NCBI RefSeq assembly: GCF_009857435.1
Contig: NZ_WWCK01000005.1
Coordinates: 620,001-684,000, forward strand
DNA: 64,000 bases
From: Duganella rivi
GTDB taxonomy: Bacteria > Pseudomonadota > Gammaproteobacteria > Burkholderiales > Burkholderiaceae_D
Direction: 5' to 3'
The notes under the pieces are model-generated. The model did not search any database. It was given only the letters and a program-made list of their open reading frames with translations, and was not told the origin of the DNA. Below, one piece after another: positions 33,914-44,428 of this stretch. Every line of letters begins with the position of its first letter. The stretch's first letter is position 1. A program made the translations under genes and the position numbers.

Positions 33914-34754
33914 CGCCATGCTCAGTTACGACGACGTGGTCCGCACGCTGGACGACCTGCCATCGCTGCCGGCGGTGGTAATGGAACTGCTCAACAGCAT
34001 CGACCAGGACGACATCGACATTTCCGTGCTGGCCAAGAAGGTCTCGCACGACCAGGCGCTGACCGCCAAAACGCTGCGGCTGGCCAATTCCTCGCTGTAC
34101 GGCTTGCAGGTCAAGGTCACCACCATCCAGCAGGCGATTACTTACCTCGGCTTCCAGACCACGCGCAACCTGATCACGGCGGCGGCCGTTACCGGCTGCT
34201 TTGCCGAAGGCGATTGCCCCGGCTTCGACCACAAGGCCTTCTGGCGCCACTCGATTGCCACCGCCGCCTGCGCCAAGGTGCTGGCGCGGCAGATGCGCTT
34301 CAACCAGGATTACGCCTTCACGGCCGGGCTGCTGCACGACATCGGCCGGCTGGTGCTGGTGTCGTGCTTCCCGGAACAGTACGCGGCCGCCATCGCCTAC
34401 CGCGCCGAGCACGACTGCTACTTGCTGGACGCAGAGCGCGCCGTGCTGGGCGTCGATCACGTCGACGCCGGCCTGGCGCTGGCAGAACACTGGAATTTTT
34501 CCGACACCATGCGGCTGGCCATCGGCGGCCACCACGCGCCGGAGCAACCGGGCGCCGGCTTCCTGGCGGCCATCATCCACGTGGCCGATGCGATTGTGCA
34601 TGCGCTCGATTTGGCGCAGGTGCAGGACGATCTAGTCCCGCCCGTCTCTACCGTGGCCTGGACTGCGCTGGGCCTCGACGAGGAAATTTATCTGCAATTG
34701 TTCCGCGAGACGGAACTGCAGTATGAAGAGATCTCTATGGTGCTGCTAACCTGA
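33906..34754 (+). CDS. HDOD-domain signalling protein
   Basis: A 282-residue protein covering one HDOD domain: LPSLPAVVMELLNSIDQDD, ISVLAKKVSHDQALTAKTLRLANS, QQAITYLGFQTTRNLI, and FTAGLLHDIGRLVLV. The latter retains an HD pair but lacks the GYP motif, so it is unlikely to degrade c-di-GMP. HDOD proteins act as scaffolds in chemotaxis, motility and regulatory cascades. It is coupled to the small gene before it and divergent from an orphan sensor kinase, which suggests a shared pathway; that link is inferred from position only. Confidence 0.87.
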   Translation: MSDAMLSYDDVVRTLDDLPSLPAVVMELLNSIDQDDIDISVLAKKVSHDQALTAKTLRLANSSLYGLQVKVTTIQQAITYLGFQTTRNLITAAAVTGCFAEGDCPGFDHKAFWRHSIATAACAKVLARQMRFNQDYAFTAGLLHDIGRLVLVSCFPEQYAAAIAYRAEHDCYLLDAERAVLGVDHVDAGLALAEHWNFSDTMRLAIGGHHAPEQPGAGFLAAIIHVADAIVHALDLAQVQDDLVPPVSTVAWTALGLDEEIYLQLFRETELQYEEISMVLLT

Positions 34755-34760
34755 AGTGGC

Positions 34761-34798
34761 CACCTGCCGGGCCGGGCTCATGCTCGGCGCGGCAGGTG
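34761..34798. terminator. GC-rich hairpin between HDOD and HTH genes
   Basis: CACCTGCC (34761-34768) pairs with GGCAGGTG (34791-34798) with further pairing inside the loop. It lies seven bases after the HDOD stop and between two convergent genes. There is no T-run, so it may slow or stabilise the transcript ends rather than terminate by itself. Confidence 0.4.
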
Positions 34799-34815
34799 CG
34801 GGCGCGCGGTGCGCA

Positions 34816-35151
34816 TCAATGGGCCGCGAATCCAGCTTCGGCTTTTTTCTCGACCGGACGGTCTTCTGGTTTCGGACGGCCCTGGGCGTCGGACAGGCGG
34901 TACTTGGTGCGGCGGTCGCCCATCAAATCACGCAGGTCGCGGATGCTCATGCCGGTCACTTCGTGCATGCGGATCAGCAGCGAGGCGCCGACCGGCAGGC
35001 GGTGGTGGCGGATTTTGCTGATCACCGGCGGTGCGACTTCCAGCAGGCGCGACAGCGCAGCATCGTTTTTCAGTTGCATCTTGCCGAGCAAGATATCGAG
35101 CAGGTGGTTCGGGTTGTAGCTTTCCTGCGAAGCGAGAGCATGATGTGCCAT
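34816..35151 (-). CDS. Small helix-turn-helix protein
   Basis: A 111-residue protein. Residues about 28-75 form a Cro/CI-like helix-turn-helix: NDAALSRLLEVAPPVISKIRHH then VGASLLIRMHEVTGMSIRDL. It is followed by a charged, Pro-rich tail (PKPEDRPVEKKAEA). ATG 35151 is chosen because AGGA lies six bases before it; the ATG at 35163 has no site. It is short and cytoplasmic and probably a DNA-binding regulator. The target is unknown. It stands alone, converging on the HDOD gene. Confidence 0.72.
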   Translation of the reverse strand: MAHHALASQESYNPNHLLDILLGKMQLKNDAALSRLLEVAPPVISKIRHHRLPVGASLLIRMHEVTGMSIRDLRDLMGDRRTKYRLSDAQGRPKPEDRPVEKKAEAGFAAH

Positions 35152-35377
35152 GATTTTCCTCATTGGTTGGGGTGAACAGATAGTGCTGGTTTGAACTTAA
35201 GCAAAACTTAGCGTCTCGGATTGCTATTAGTGCAAGATACCAGCGCGCACCGCGCTAAGATTGTTCGGCATCAATCGGAGGCTAGAAACCTTAGCAACAA
35301 TGCTATTTCAACACACGCAATCGGAGGGTGTCGCACGCAACAACTTCTGCGCGGAAAAGGTGGGGATTAGGCGGAAG

Positions 35378-35701
35378 TCAGGCAGTGGTGTCGATATTGC
35401 GGCCCAGCGTCTTTTGATTGTCGCGGCGCTCGGTCTCGGCTTTTTTGTCGGCTTGCTGGGCGGCGCGGCGGTCGGCGGCGGCGGCGGCGTCGTTGTTGCG
35501 GGCTTCGTTGCGGCTGGCCTCGTTGTTTTCCTTGACCCGCTGCTTGAGCGCGGCGCCGTCTTTCTCGGCGCGGTTGTCCTGCTGGGCGCGGCGCGTCTCC
35601 GCCGCCTGCTCGCTACGCTGCTCGGCACGGTTGGCGCGGGTTTCGCGCAGATTGGTTTGCACCGGGTCGGGACGCGGCGCGCTGGTGACATTGATGGCCA
35701 T
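35378..35701 (-). CDS. Disordered Ala/Arg/Asn/Glu-rich hypothetical protein
   Basis: A 107-residue protein starting MAINVTSAPRPDPVQTNLRE and then built almost only of A, R, E, N, Q, D and K (for example NNEASRNEARNNDAAAAADR). It has no hydrophobic core, so it should be disordered or a single charged helix. It is divergent from phoH, 93 bp apart. The N-terminal hydrophobic stub resembles that of short Oxalobacteraceae proteins of unknown role. A spurious frame is possible, but the in-frame charge pattern and the clean ATG argue for a gene. Confidence 0.5.
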   Translation of the reverse strand: MAINVTSAPRPDPVQTNLRETRANRAEQRSEQAAETRRAQQDNRAEKDGAALKQRVKENNEASRNEARNNDAAAAADRRAAQQADKKAETERRDNQKTLGRNIDTTA

Positions 35702-35794
35702 ACCTCTACTGTAGAGCAAAGGCGCTACTGACCGCAAATTACGATAAACTATCGCCTGTGCCGGTCGCCGGCCTTCTCTCCTAAAAGCATTCCA

Positions 35795-36899
<1,105 letters not shown>

Positions 36900-36916
<17 letters not shown>

Positions 36917-37367
36917 ATTGACGCTGTCGGTGCAATACGCCGATCCACGCCTGCAAGAAAGCATCACCCGCCCGATGATCCGCAAGTGGGTGCAAGCCGC
37001 GCTGTTCGCGCCGGCCGAGCTCACCATCCGCTTTGTCGACGCCGAAGAAGGCCAGGCGCTGAACCGCGAATACCGCGGCAAGGACTACGCCACCAACGTA
37101 CTGACCTTCGCCTACAACGAGGGCGAAGAAGAACTGCCGGAAGACGCACCGACCCAGGCCGACATCATCCTCTGCACCGACGTGCTGGAAAAAGAAGCGG
37201 CCGAGCAAAAGAAAACGGTGGAAGAGCACACCGCCCACCTGATCATCCATGGCGTGCTGCACGCCCAGGGCTATGACCACATGGACGACGAAGAAGCGGC
37301 CGAAATGGAAGGCATCGAAACCGAACTCCTCGCCGAACTCGGCTACGCCGATCCCTACGCCAGCTGA
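36900..37367 (+). CDS. ybeY: Endoribonuclease YbeY (16S rRNA maturation)
   Basis: A 155-residue metalloenzyme. The three zinc histidines sit in [11 protein letters not shown] at about 116-126 (H-x3-H-x5-H), preceded by the [12 protein letters not shown] motif near residue 58 with the conserved Arg/Asn positions. It processes the 16S rRNA 3' end and acts in ribosome quality control with PhoH. It is coupled to phoH by a 17-base overlap. The usual next gene, corC, is displaced by an inverted solute-binding-protein gene three bases after its stop. Confidence 0.94.
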
Positions 37368-37369
37368 TC

Positions 37370-38122
37370 TTATTTGCGCACGTAGCGTGCAACGATGGCG
37401 GCTATACTGCCGCCGTCCCGCAGCCGCCGCATGGCTGCGGCCAGCTTGTCCGCCGTCGCCGCGTCATAGTTGCTGTTCGCATAATGCAGCCAGGCCTCCC
37501 GGCTGGTAAGCGCCAGGAAATCGCCGATCCGCTCGGCCGCCACGCCTTCGGTCTGGAATGCGTAATACAGTGATTCGCGCACGCCGATCACCGCATCCAC
37601 CCGCCCCAGCGCCAGCATTTTGACCATTTGCGCCATGGTATTGGTGCTGTACTTCAAAATCGCGCTGTCCTGCTCGAGCGGCGCAAAGTAGTCGGCGCTG
37701 CGCAGCTGTCCGACGGTCTTGCCGCGCAGGTCGCTTAGCGCGCGCAGGCGGATGCCGGGGCGGGCCACGATGCCGACCTCAAAACTGGCCACCAGCGCCA
37801 CGCGCCGCGCGCTGGCTTGCAGTTCGGGATTGTCGAAACCGATCATCAAATCCGCCTCACCGGCCTTGAGCATGGCCTGGGCGCGCACCTTCGGCGCCAT
37901 GGCATTGCTAATCGGCACGCCGCTAGCGCGCGACAGTTCGGTGATCACGTCGACAAAAATGCCGCTGGGTGCGGCACCCTGCCGCTCCATGCCGAACAGC
38001 GGCACAGTCAGCGACACCGCCCGCAAGACCGAGGGCGCAGCCAGGGCGCCGGCCGCCGGCAAGGCCAGGCACAATGCGCCGTCAATCACCATCGATCGCC
38101 TGGCGGGCGAATGCTTGCTCAT
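37370..38122 (-). CDS. Periplasmic solute-binding protein (SBP_bac_3 type), orphan
   Basis: A 250-residue protein with a signal-like segment (MVIDGALCLALPAAGALAAP, residues 11-30). The body matches family-3 binding proteins: GIFVDVITELSRASGVPI, ADLMIGFDNPELQ, LRGKTVGQL and a C-terminal helical domain with DAVIGVRESLYYA. The usual arginine that salt-bridges an amino-acid carboxylate is not obvious, so the ligand is unknown. No ABC permease or ATPase lies nearby. It is inserted on the opposite strand between ybeY and corC, which are normally contiguous. Similar orphans occur as sensors for adjacent cyclases, but none is here. Confidence 0.8.
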   Translation of the reverse strand: MSKHSPARRSMVIDGALCLALPAAGALAAPSVLRAVSLTVPLFGMERQGAAPSGIFVDVITELSRASGVPISNAMAPKVRAQAMLKAGEADLMIGFDNPELQASARRVALVASFEVGIVARPGIRLRALSDLRGKTVGQLRSADYFAPLEQDSAILKYSTNTMAQMVKMLALGRVDAVIGVRESLYYAFQTEGVAAERIGDFLALTSREAWLHYANSNYDAATADKLAAAMRRLRDGGSIAAIVARYVRK

Positions 38123-38266
38123 AAAAGACCTTTATCCGGGACGTGTTCACCAGCCACAAGCTTATTATAAGGGCAGCTTTCCGTGCTGTTTTTTTGACAA
38201 AAACGGCCCCCGGCTCCCATTTGGTGTATCCTATGCCTCTTCGAAACAACCGGCTTTACGCCAGCT

Positions 38267-39151
38267 ATGCAAGAGCACTCTAGTAGCGTCAAGACTGACG
38301 CTAAACCCCACAGGTCATTGTTTGAACGACTGACCGCCCTGATTTCCCCAGAGCCCGAGAACCGCTCGGAGCTGCTCGAAGTTCTGCACGACGCCCACGA
38401 ACGCAACCTGATCGACGCCGACGCCCTGTCGATGATCGAAGGCGTGTTCCAGGTATCCGACCTGTCCGCCCGCGATATCATGATCCCGCGCTCGCAGATG
38501 GACGTGATCGACATCTCCAAGCCGATTGAAGAATGGCTGCCGCTGGTGCTGCAAACCGCCCACTCGCGCTTCCCTGCCATCGAGGGCGAACGCGACAAGG
38601 TGATCGGCATCCTGCTGGCCAAGGACCTGCTGCGCTACTACGCCGAAGAATCGTTCGACGTGCGCGACATGCTGCGCCCAGCCATCTTCATCCCGGAATC
38701 GAAACGCCTGAACGTGCTGCTGCGCGACTTCCGTGCCAATCACAACCACATGGCCATCGTGGTCGACGAGTACAGCGGCGTGGCCGGCCTGATCACCATC
38801 GAAGACGTGCTGGAACAAATCGTCGGCGATATCGAGGACGAGTACGATTTCGACGAGGAAGAAGACAACATCCTGTCGATCCGCGAAGGCCAGCACGGCC
38901 CGCGCTGGCGCATCAAGGCGCTGACCGAGATCGAACAGTTCAACGAAGAGCTGGACACCGCGCTGCCGGAAGACGACGCCGACACCATCGGCGGCCTGGT
39001 CGCCAAGCACCTCGGCCGCATGGCCCACAAAGGCGACGTGTTCGACTTTGAAGGCCTACGCTTTGAAGTGCTGCGTGCCGACGCCCGCCAGATCCATGTG
39101 CTGACGGTGGAAAAACTGCCGCCGGCGCCAGACCACGGCGACGACGCATAA
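38267..39151 (+). CDS. corC: CorC/HlyC-type CBS-domain protein (YbeX)
   Basis: A 294-residue cytoplasmic protein. The N-terminal tail is followed by a CBS pair (about 70-190) with SARDIMIPRSQMDVID and MAIVVDEYSGVAGLITIEDVLEQIVGDIEDE, and a CorC_HlyC domain (about 205-285) containing DADTIGGLVAKHLGRM. YbeX was named for magnesium/cobalt efflux and is now linked to ribosome metabolism along with YbeY and YbeZ. The start codon ATG 38267 is followed by conserved RSLFERLTALISPEPENR. Its stop TAA shares one base with the lnt ATG (TAATG). Confidence 0.92.
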   Translation: MQEHSSSVKTDAKPHRSLFERLTALISPEPENRSELLEVLHDAHERNLIDADALSMIEGVFQVSDLSARDIMIPRSQMDVIDISKPIEEWLPLVLQTAHSRFPAIEGERDKVIGILLAKDLLRYYAEESFDVRDMLRPAIFIPESKRLNVLLRDFRANHNHMAIVVDEYSGVAGLITIEDVLEQIVGDIEDEYDFDEEEDNILSIREGQHGPRWRIKALTEIEQFNEELDTALPEDDADTIGGLVAKHLGRMAHKGDVFDFEGLRFEVLRADARQIHVLTVEKLPPAPDHGDDA

Positions 39152-40722
39152 TGCGCTTTCGCCGCGCCAATCCTAACGATCCTCCCAAGCCGCAACGCTC
39201 GACCCGAGGCCGCATGCTGATCACCGGCCTCGCCGGTGCGCTGTGCGTGTTCGCGTTCGCGCCGTTCGGCTGGTGGCCGCTGGAGATCCTCGGCCTGGCC
39301 ACGCTGTTCTACCAAGTCCTGCGCAGCACCAGCGTCAAAGCGGCAGCGCTGATCGGCTGGGCCTTCGTCACCGGCTGGACTGCCGCCGGCGTGCACTGGC
39401 TGTATGTCTCGATGCATACCTACGGCGGCATGCCCGCGCCGCTGGCTGCGCTGGCGGTGCTGCTGCTGGGCGCCGCCATGGGCATCTACGGTGCGCTGGC
39501 GATGGGCAGCGCATGGTGGCTGCGCCAGCGCTGGACGCTGCCGCTGCCGGCTGCCAACCTGCTGGTGTTCCCGGCAGTGTGGGCACTGTTTGAATGGGTG
39601 CGCGGCTGGCTGTTCACCGGTTTCCCGTGGCTGTCGTCCGGCTATGCCCACAATCACAGCCCGCTGGCCGGTTTCGCCCCGATTATCGGCGTGTACGGCC
39701 TTGGCTGGCTGGCCGCCGTGATTGCCGGCGCGCTGCTGTTGCTGCTGCACCGCTCGCGCCTGCGCGCGGCCGGGCTGGCGGTGGGCGTCTGCATCGCCGG
39801 CGCCGGCCTGAGCTTCCTGCAATGGACTTACCCCGAAGGCAAGCCGATCTCGGTGCGCCTGCTGCAGGGGAATATCCCGCAGGACGAGAAGTTCAATGGC
39901 GCCAAGATCGTCTCGAACATGAAGCTGTACCAGGACGCCATCACCGCCGCCCCGGCCGACCTGATCGCCACGCCGGAAACCGCCATCATCACGCTGCAAC
40001 AGCAACTGCCGCCGGACTACCTGCCTGGCATCGCGCAGTTCCTGAACAAGACCAATAGCAACCTGATCCTCGGCATCTTCACCGCCGACAGCCAGACCGC
40101 CTACTTCAACAGCGTGATCGGCATCCCGGCCAAGCTGGGCTCGAACTTCTACCGCTACGACAAGCACCACCTGGTGCCGTACGGCGAGTTCATTCCCTAC
40201 GGCTTCCGCTGGTTCGTCAACCTGATGTCGATCCCGCTCGGCGACATGACCAGCGGCCGCGATATCCAGCCGGCGTTCGCCATCAAGGATCAGCGCGTAC
40301 TGCCCAACATCTGCTACGAAGACTTGTTCGGCGAAGAGATCGCCGCCCAGCTGAACAATCCGGCACAGAACCAGAAACCGGCCACCCTGCTGCTGAACAC
40401 CTCCAACCTGGCCTGGTTTGGCGACACCATCGCCATTCCGCAGCATTTGCAGATCTCGCAGATGCGCACGCTGGAAACCGGCCGCCCCATGCTGCGGGCG
40501 ACCAACACCGGCGCCACCGCCATCATCAATGGCGAGGGCAAAGTGGTGCAGCAACTGCCGGTGAACACCTTCGGCACGCTGGCCGCCAATGTGCAGGGCA
40601 TGGCCGGCAGCACCCCGTACATCATCTGGGGCAACAAGCTGTTCCTCGCCCTGACCGCCTTGTCCTTGGCAGGCGCGTGGTTTTGGGCAAAGCGCTCAAA
40701 AAACCAGCCAAAAGCCGCTTAA
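39151..40722 (+). CDS. lnt: Apolipoprotein N-acyltransferase
   Basis: A 523-residue inner-membrane enzyme that adds the third acyl chain to the N-terminal Cys of lipoproteins. About seven helices precede the nitrilase-like periplasmic domain and one follows it. The catalytic triad motifs are present: TPETAI (Glu, about 275), KHHLVPYGEFIPYG (Lys, about 337) and ICYEDLF (Cys, about 387). The ATG overlaps the corC stop by one base; the corC-lnt pair is conserved. This enzyme would finish the several lipoproteins in this window. Confidence 0.95.
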   Translation: MRFRRANPNDPPKPQRSTRGRMLITGLAGALCVFAFAPFGWWPLEILGLATLFYQVLRSTSVKAAALIGWAFVTGWTAAGVHWLYVSMHTYGGMPAPLAALAVLLLGAAMGIYGALAMGSAWWLRQRWTLPLPAANLLVFPAVWALFEWVRGWLFTGFPWLSSGYAHNHSPLAGFAPIIGVYGLGWLAAVIAGALLLLLHRSRLRAAGLAVGVCIAGAGLSFLQWTYPEGKPISVRLLQGNIPQDEKFNGAKIVSNMKLYQDAITAAPADLIATPETAIITLQQQLPPDYLPGIAQFLNKTNSNLILGIFTADSQTAYFNSVIGIPAKLGSNFYRYDKHHLVPYGEFIPYGFRWFVNLMSIPLGDMTSGRDIQPAFAIKDQRVLPNICYEDLFGEEIAAQLNNPAQNQKPATLLLNTSNLAWFGDTIAIPQHLQISQMRTLETGRPMLRATNTGATAIINGEGKVVQQLPVNTFGTLAANVQGMAGSTPYIIWGNKLFLALTALSLAGAWFWAKRSKNQPKAA

Positions 40723-40724
40723 CC

Positions 40725-40775
40725 CGCTAAAATCATCGCTTTAGCGAAACTGCAACCTGCATGCCCCGGGCATGC
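40725..40775. other. Two short palindromes between lnt and glyQ
   Basis: CGCTAAA (40725-40731) pairs with TTTAGCG (40740-40746), and GCATGCCC (40759-40766) pairs with GGGCATGC (40768-40775) around a single C. Neither is followed by a T-run. They sit in the 69-bp gap before glyQ and might be a weak terminator or a leader structure. The support is only the symmetry. Confidence 0.3.
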
Positions 40776-40791
40776 CACCGACTGACAAAAG

Positions 40792-41703
40792 ATGCTGACA
40801 TTTCAACAAATCATCCTGACCTTGCAAACCTACTGGGACAAGCAAGGCTGCGCCCTGCTCCAGCCATACGACATGGAAGTCGGCGCCGGCACCTTCCACA
40901 CTGGCACTTTCCTGCGCGCGATCGGCCCTGAGCCTTGGCGCGCCGCCTACGTTCAGCCGTCGCGCCGTCCGAAAGACGGCCGCTATGGCGAGAACCCGAA
41001 TCGCGGCCAGCACTACTACCAATACCAGGTAGTGATGAAGCCTGCGCCGGAAAACATCCTCGACCTGTACCTGGGTTCGCTGGAAGCGCTGGGACTGGAT
41101 CTGAAACAGAACGACGTCCGCTTCGTGGAAGACGACTGGGAATCGCCAACGCTGGGCGCCTGGGGCCTCGGTTGGGAAGTTTGGCTGAACGGCATGGAAG
41201 TGACGCAGTTCACCTACTTCCAGCAAGTCGGCGGCCTCGATTGCAAGCCGGTGCTGGGTGAGATCACCTACGGCGTTGAGCGCCTGGCCATGTACCTGCA
41301 AGGCGTAGAAAATATGTACGACCTGGTGTGGACGACGTGGGAAGAAAACGGCGAGACCAAGGTGCTGAAATACGGCGACGTATTCCACCAAAACGAAGTT
41401 GAGCAATCGGCTTACAACTTCGAGCACTCCAACACCGAGTTGCTGTTCTCGCAGTTTAACAACCACGAATCGGAAGCCAAGCGCCTGATCGAAGCGCAAT
41501 TGACGCTGCCGGCCTACGAGCAAATCATGAAGGCCTCGCACAGCTTCAACCTGCTGGACGCACGCGGCGCCATCTCCGTGACCGAGCGCGCTGCCTACAT
41601 CGGCCGCGTACGCGCCCTGTCGCGCCTCGTGGCGCAGGCTTACTACGATTCGCGTGAGCGTCTGGGCTTCCCAATGCTGCCACAAACCGCAGCCGCTGAA
41701 TAA
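40792..41703 (+). CDS. glyQ: Glycyl-tRNA synthetase alpha subunit
   Basis: A 303-residue catalytic subunit of the bacterial alpha2beta2 glycyl-tRNA synthetase. The start [41 protein letters not shown] run is characteristic, with [36 protein letters not shown] and [14 protein letters not shown] motifs of the class II active site. It is full length. It is followed by glyS after 15 bases. A tRNA-binding riboswitch is not expected in this phylum and none is seen. Confidence 0.97.
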   Translation: MLTFQQIILTLQTYWDKQGCALLQPYDMEVGAGTFHTGTFLRAIGPEPWRAAYVQPSRRPKDGRYGENPNRGQHYYQYQVVMKPAPENILDLYLGSLEALGLDLKQNDVRFVEDDWESPTLGAWGLGWEVWLNGMEVTQFTYFQQVGGLDCKPVLGEITYGVERLAMYLQGVENMYDLVWTTWEENGETKVLKYGDVFHQNEVEQSAYNFEHSNTELLFSQFNNHESEAKRLIEAQLTLPAYEQIMKASHSFNLLDARGAISVTERAAYIGRVRALSRLVAQAYYDSRERLGFPMLPQTAAAE

Positions 41704-41718
41704 AACGATATAAACGAT

Positions 41719-43827
41719 ATGACTCAAACTCTGCTCATCGAACTGCTGACCGAAGAACTGCCGCCGAAGGCGCTCGCCAAACTGGGCAAGGCTTTCGCGG
41801 ACGGCATCGTCAACGGCCTGAAATCGCGCGACTTCCTGGAAGCCGACAGCGTCGCCACCGCCTACGCCACGCCGCGCCGCCTGGCCGTCTCCATCACCAA
41901 AGTGCGCGCCGTGTCGCCAGACAAATCGATCCGTGAAAAAGTGCTGCCGGTATCGGTCGCTCTGGACGCCAACGGCAACGGCACGCCGCCGCTGGCCAAG
42001 AAACTGGCCGCACTGGGCTTCCCTGACCTGACCGTGGCCGATCTGGAACGCGCGCAGGACGGCAAGGCCGAAAGCTTCTTCTACACCTACACCGCATCCG
42101 GTAGCGCGCTGCAAGCGGGCCTGCAAGCCGCATTGGAAGATTCGGTCGCCAAGCTGCCGATTCCAAAAGTAATGAGTTACCAGCGTCCAGACGGCGCCAC
42201 CGTGCAATTTGTGCGTCCTGCGCACGCGCTGGTTGCACTGCATGGCGACGCCGTGCTGCCACTGACCTTGCTCGGTCTGACCGGCGGCAACGTCACCGAA
42301 GGCCACCGCTTCCTGACCGCACCGGGCCAGCGCGCCGTCACCATCGCCAACGCCGATGCCTACGTCGCCACGCTGAAAGCCGACGGCAAGGTACTGGCGT
42401 CGGTAGAAGACCGCAAAGAACAGATCCGCGCCGAACTGCTGGCCAAAGCCGGCGCCGACACGGTGCTGATGCCGGAATCGCTGCTGGACGAAGTCTCCGC
42501 TCTGGTTGAATGGCCAGTGGTCTACGAATGCAAATTCGAAGACGAATTCCTGGCCGTGCCGCAGGAATGCCTGATCCTGACCATGCAGACCAATCAAAAG
42601 TACTTCGCGCTGACCGACGCCAACGGCAAGCTGCGTTCGCGCTTCCTGATCGTCTCCAACATCGCCACCGACACGCCGGCCGCCATCATCGGCGGTAACG
42701 AGCGCGTGGTGCGCCCGCGCTTGTCCGACGCCAAATTCTTCTTCGAACAAGACAAGAAGAAAACGCTGGAATCGCGCCTGCCGCTGTTGAAGAACGTCGT
42801 GTACCACAACAAGCTGGGCACCCAGGCCGAACGCAGCGACCGCGTGACCGCACTGGCCGGCGCCATCGCCGCCAAGCTGGGCGCCGACGTCGCTCTGACC
42901 GAACGCGCAGCGCGCCTGTCGAAAGCCGACCTGCTGACCGACATGGTAGGCGAATTCCCTGAGCTGCAAGGCATCATGGGCACCTACTACGCCCGCAACG
43001 ACGGCGAAAAAGAAGACGTCGCGCTGGCCGCATCGGAACACTACCAGCCACGCTTCGCCGGCGACGCCCTGCCATCGACCGTAACCGGCACCGCCGTCGC
43101 ACTGGCCGACAAGCTGGAAACCCTGGTCGGCATCTGGGCCATCGGCCTGCAGCCTACCGGCGACAAAGATCCGTTCGCACTGCGCCGCCACGCGCTGGGC
43201 GTGCTGCGCATGCTGATCGAGAAGCGCCTATCGCTGTCGATCTCCGGCCTGCTGGCCGACGCAGCGAAGCAGTTCAACGCCGTAGCCGGCTTCAAAGATC
43301 CGACCACCGAAGTAGCAGCCTTCATGCTGGATCGCCTGCGCGGCATCCTGCGCGAGCGCGGCTTCTCGGTCAACGAAATCGAAGCCGTGGTTGCACAGAA
43401 TCCTGATCGCCTGGACGACATCGTGCAGCGCCTGGAAGCAGTGCAAGCGTTCGCCGCGCTGCCTGAATCGGCATCGTTGGCAGCGGCCAACAAGCGCATC
43501 ACCAACATCCTGAAGAAGAACGAAGAAGCCCTCGCCGCTGTTGGCGAAGCTGGCGTCAACGTGGCGCTGCTGAAGGACGTGGCCGAAGTGAACCTGAACG
43601 CCGCCGTAGTACGCGTGCTGCCGGAAATCGACGCCGCCTTCAACCAGGGCGACTTCGCCGGCACGCTGAAAACGCTGGCCCAGTTGAAAAACGAAGTCGA
43701 CGCCTTCTTCAACGACGTCATGGTCATGGCCGAAGATGTCGCCCTGCGTAACAACCGTCTGGCGCTGTTGTCCTCCCTGCACGGGATGATGAACCGCGTG
43801 GCCGACATCTCCAAACTGGCGGTGTAA
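41719..43827 (+). CDS. glyS: Glycyl-tRNA synthetase beta subunit
   Basis: A 702-residue beta subunit for tRNA recognition, starting [21 protein letters not shown] with the usual N-terminal block. It contains [38 protein letters not shown] sequence and an HD-like region, then a C-terminal anticodon-binding DALR-like domain ([28 protein letters not shown]). The length is normal. Its stop TAA is immediately followed by the gmhB ATG, so glyQ, glyS and gmhB form one transcription unit. Confidence 0.97.
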   Translation: MTQTLLIELLTEELPPKALAKLGKAFADGIVNGLKSRDFLEADSVATAYATPRRLAVSITKVRAVSPDKSIREKVLPVSVALDANGNGTPPLAKKLAALGFPDLTVADLERAQDGKAESFFYTYTASGSALQAGLQAALEDSVAKLPIPKVMSYQRPDGATVQFVRPAHALVALHGDAVLPLTLLGLTGGNVTEGHRFLTAPGQRAVTIANADAYVATLKADGKVLASVEDRKEQIRAELLAKAGADTVLMPESLLDEVSALVEWPVVYECKFEDEFLAVPQECLILTMQTNQKYFALTDANGKLRSRFLIVSNIATDTPAAIIGGNERVVRPRLSDAKFFFEQDKKKTLESRLPLLKNVVYHNKLGTQAERSDRVTALAGAIAAKLGADVALTERAARLSKADLLTDMVGEFPELQGIMGTYYARNDGEKEDVALAASEHYQPRFAGDALPSTVTGTAVALADKLETLVGIWAIGLQPTGDKDPFALRRHALGVLRMLIEKRLSLSISGLLADAAKQFNAVAGFKDPTTEVAAFMLDRLRGILRERGFSVNEIEAVVAQNPDRLDDIVQRLEAVQAFAALPESASLAAANKRITNILKKNEEALAAVGEAGVNVALLKDVAEVNLNAAVVRVLPEIDAAFNQGDFAGTLKTLAQLKNEVDAFFNDVMVMAEDVALRNNRLALLSSLHGMMNRVADISKLAV

Positions 43828-44409
43828 ATGGGTGCGCCGTCCATGAAGCTGGTCATTCTGGATCGTGACGGCGTAATCAATCACGATTCGCCGGACTTCA
43901 TCAAATCGCCGGCGGAGTGGATTCCCATTCCCGGCTCGATGGAAGCAATCGCCCGCTTGAATCAGGCGGGCTACCGGGTGGTGGTGGCGTCGAATCAGTC
44001 GGGCATCGCCCGCGAGTTCTTCGACATGACCATCCTCAACGCCATCCACCAGAAGATGCACAACCTGGCGCAGCAAGTGGGCGCGGACATCGACGCAGTG
44101 TTTTTCTGCCCGCACGCGGCGGCCGACAACTGCGACTGCCGCAAACCCAAGCCGGGCATGTTCACAGAAATCTCGCAGCGCTATAAAATCAGTCTGAAAG
44201 GCGTGCCTGTCGTCGGCGATTCGCTGCGCGACCTGCAAGCAGGTTATGTGAGCGGCTGCGTGCCGTACCTGGTCTTGACCGGCAAAGGTGAAAAAACCCA
44301 AGCCACCGGCGGTCTGCCGCCCGGCACCATGATCTTCCCGGATCTGGCGGCGATGGTCACACACCTGCTGAAAACCACCAACCCGCCGGCGCTGCACGTC
44401 GTTAGCTAA
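43828..44409 (+). CDS. gmhB: D-glycero-D-manno-heptose 1,7-bisphosphate 7-phosphatase
   Basis: A 193-residue HAD-superfamily phosphatase of the ADP-heptose pathway for LPS core. Nucleophile and acid are D12 and D14 in LVILDRDGVINHD. The structural zinc site of GmhB is at C94, H96, C102 and C104 (FFCPHAAADNCDCRKPKPG). Later motifs include SNQSG and VVGDSLRDLQAG. It starts on the base after the glyS stop; an ATG at codon 6 is an alternative. It supplies heptose for WaaC at 51325. It is followed 19 bases later by plsC. Confidence 0.93.
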   Translation: MGAPSMKLVILDRDGVINHDSPDFIKSPAEWIPIPGSMEAIARLNQAGYRVVVASNQSGIAREFFDMTILNAIHQKMHNLAQQVGADIDAVFFCPHAAADNCDCRKPKPGMFTEISQRYKISLKGVPVVGDSLRDLQAGYVSGCVPYLVLTGKGEKTQATGGLPPGTMIFPDLAAMVTHLLKTTNPPALHVVS

Positions 44410-44428
44410 ACAGTTTTTGGAGTCTGCA

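Noticed and set aside
38740-40554. Minus-strand frame of about 600 codons opposite corC and lnt
   Set aside because: The real genes carry CBS and Lnt catalytic motifs; the antisense product is low complexity.
40725-40775. Palindromes before glyQ as a T-box or riboswitch
   Set aside because: There is no T-box consensus or antiterminator, and such leaders are not expected in betaproteobacteria; kept only as a low-confidence structure.
40741-43191. Minus-strand frame of about 800 codons opposite glyQ-glyS
   Set aside because: It mirrors two certain housekeeping genes and has no recognisable motif; a codon-bias artefact.
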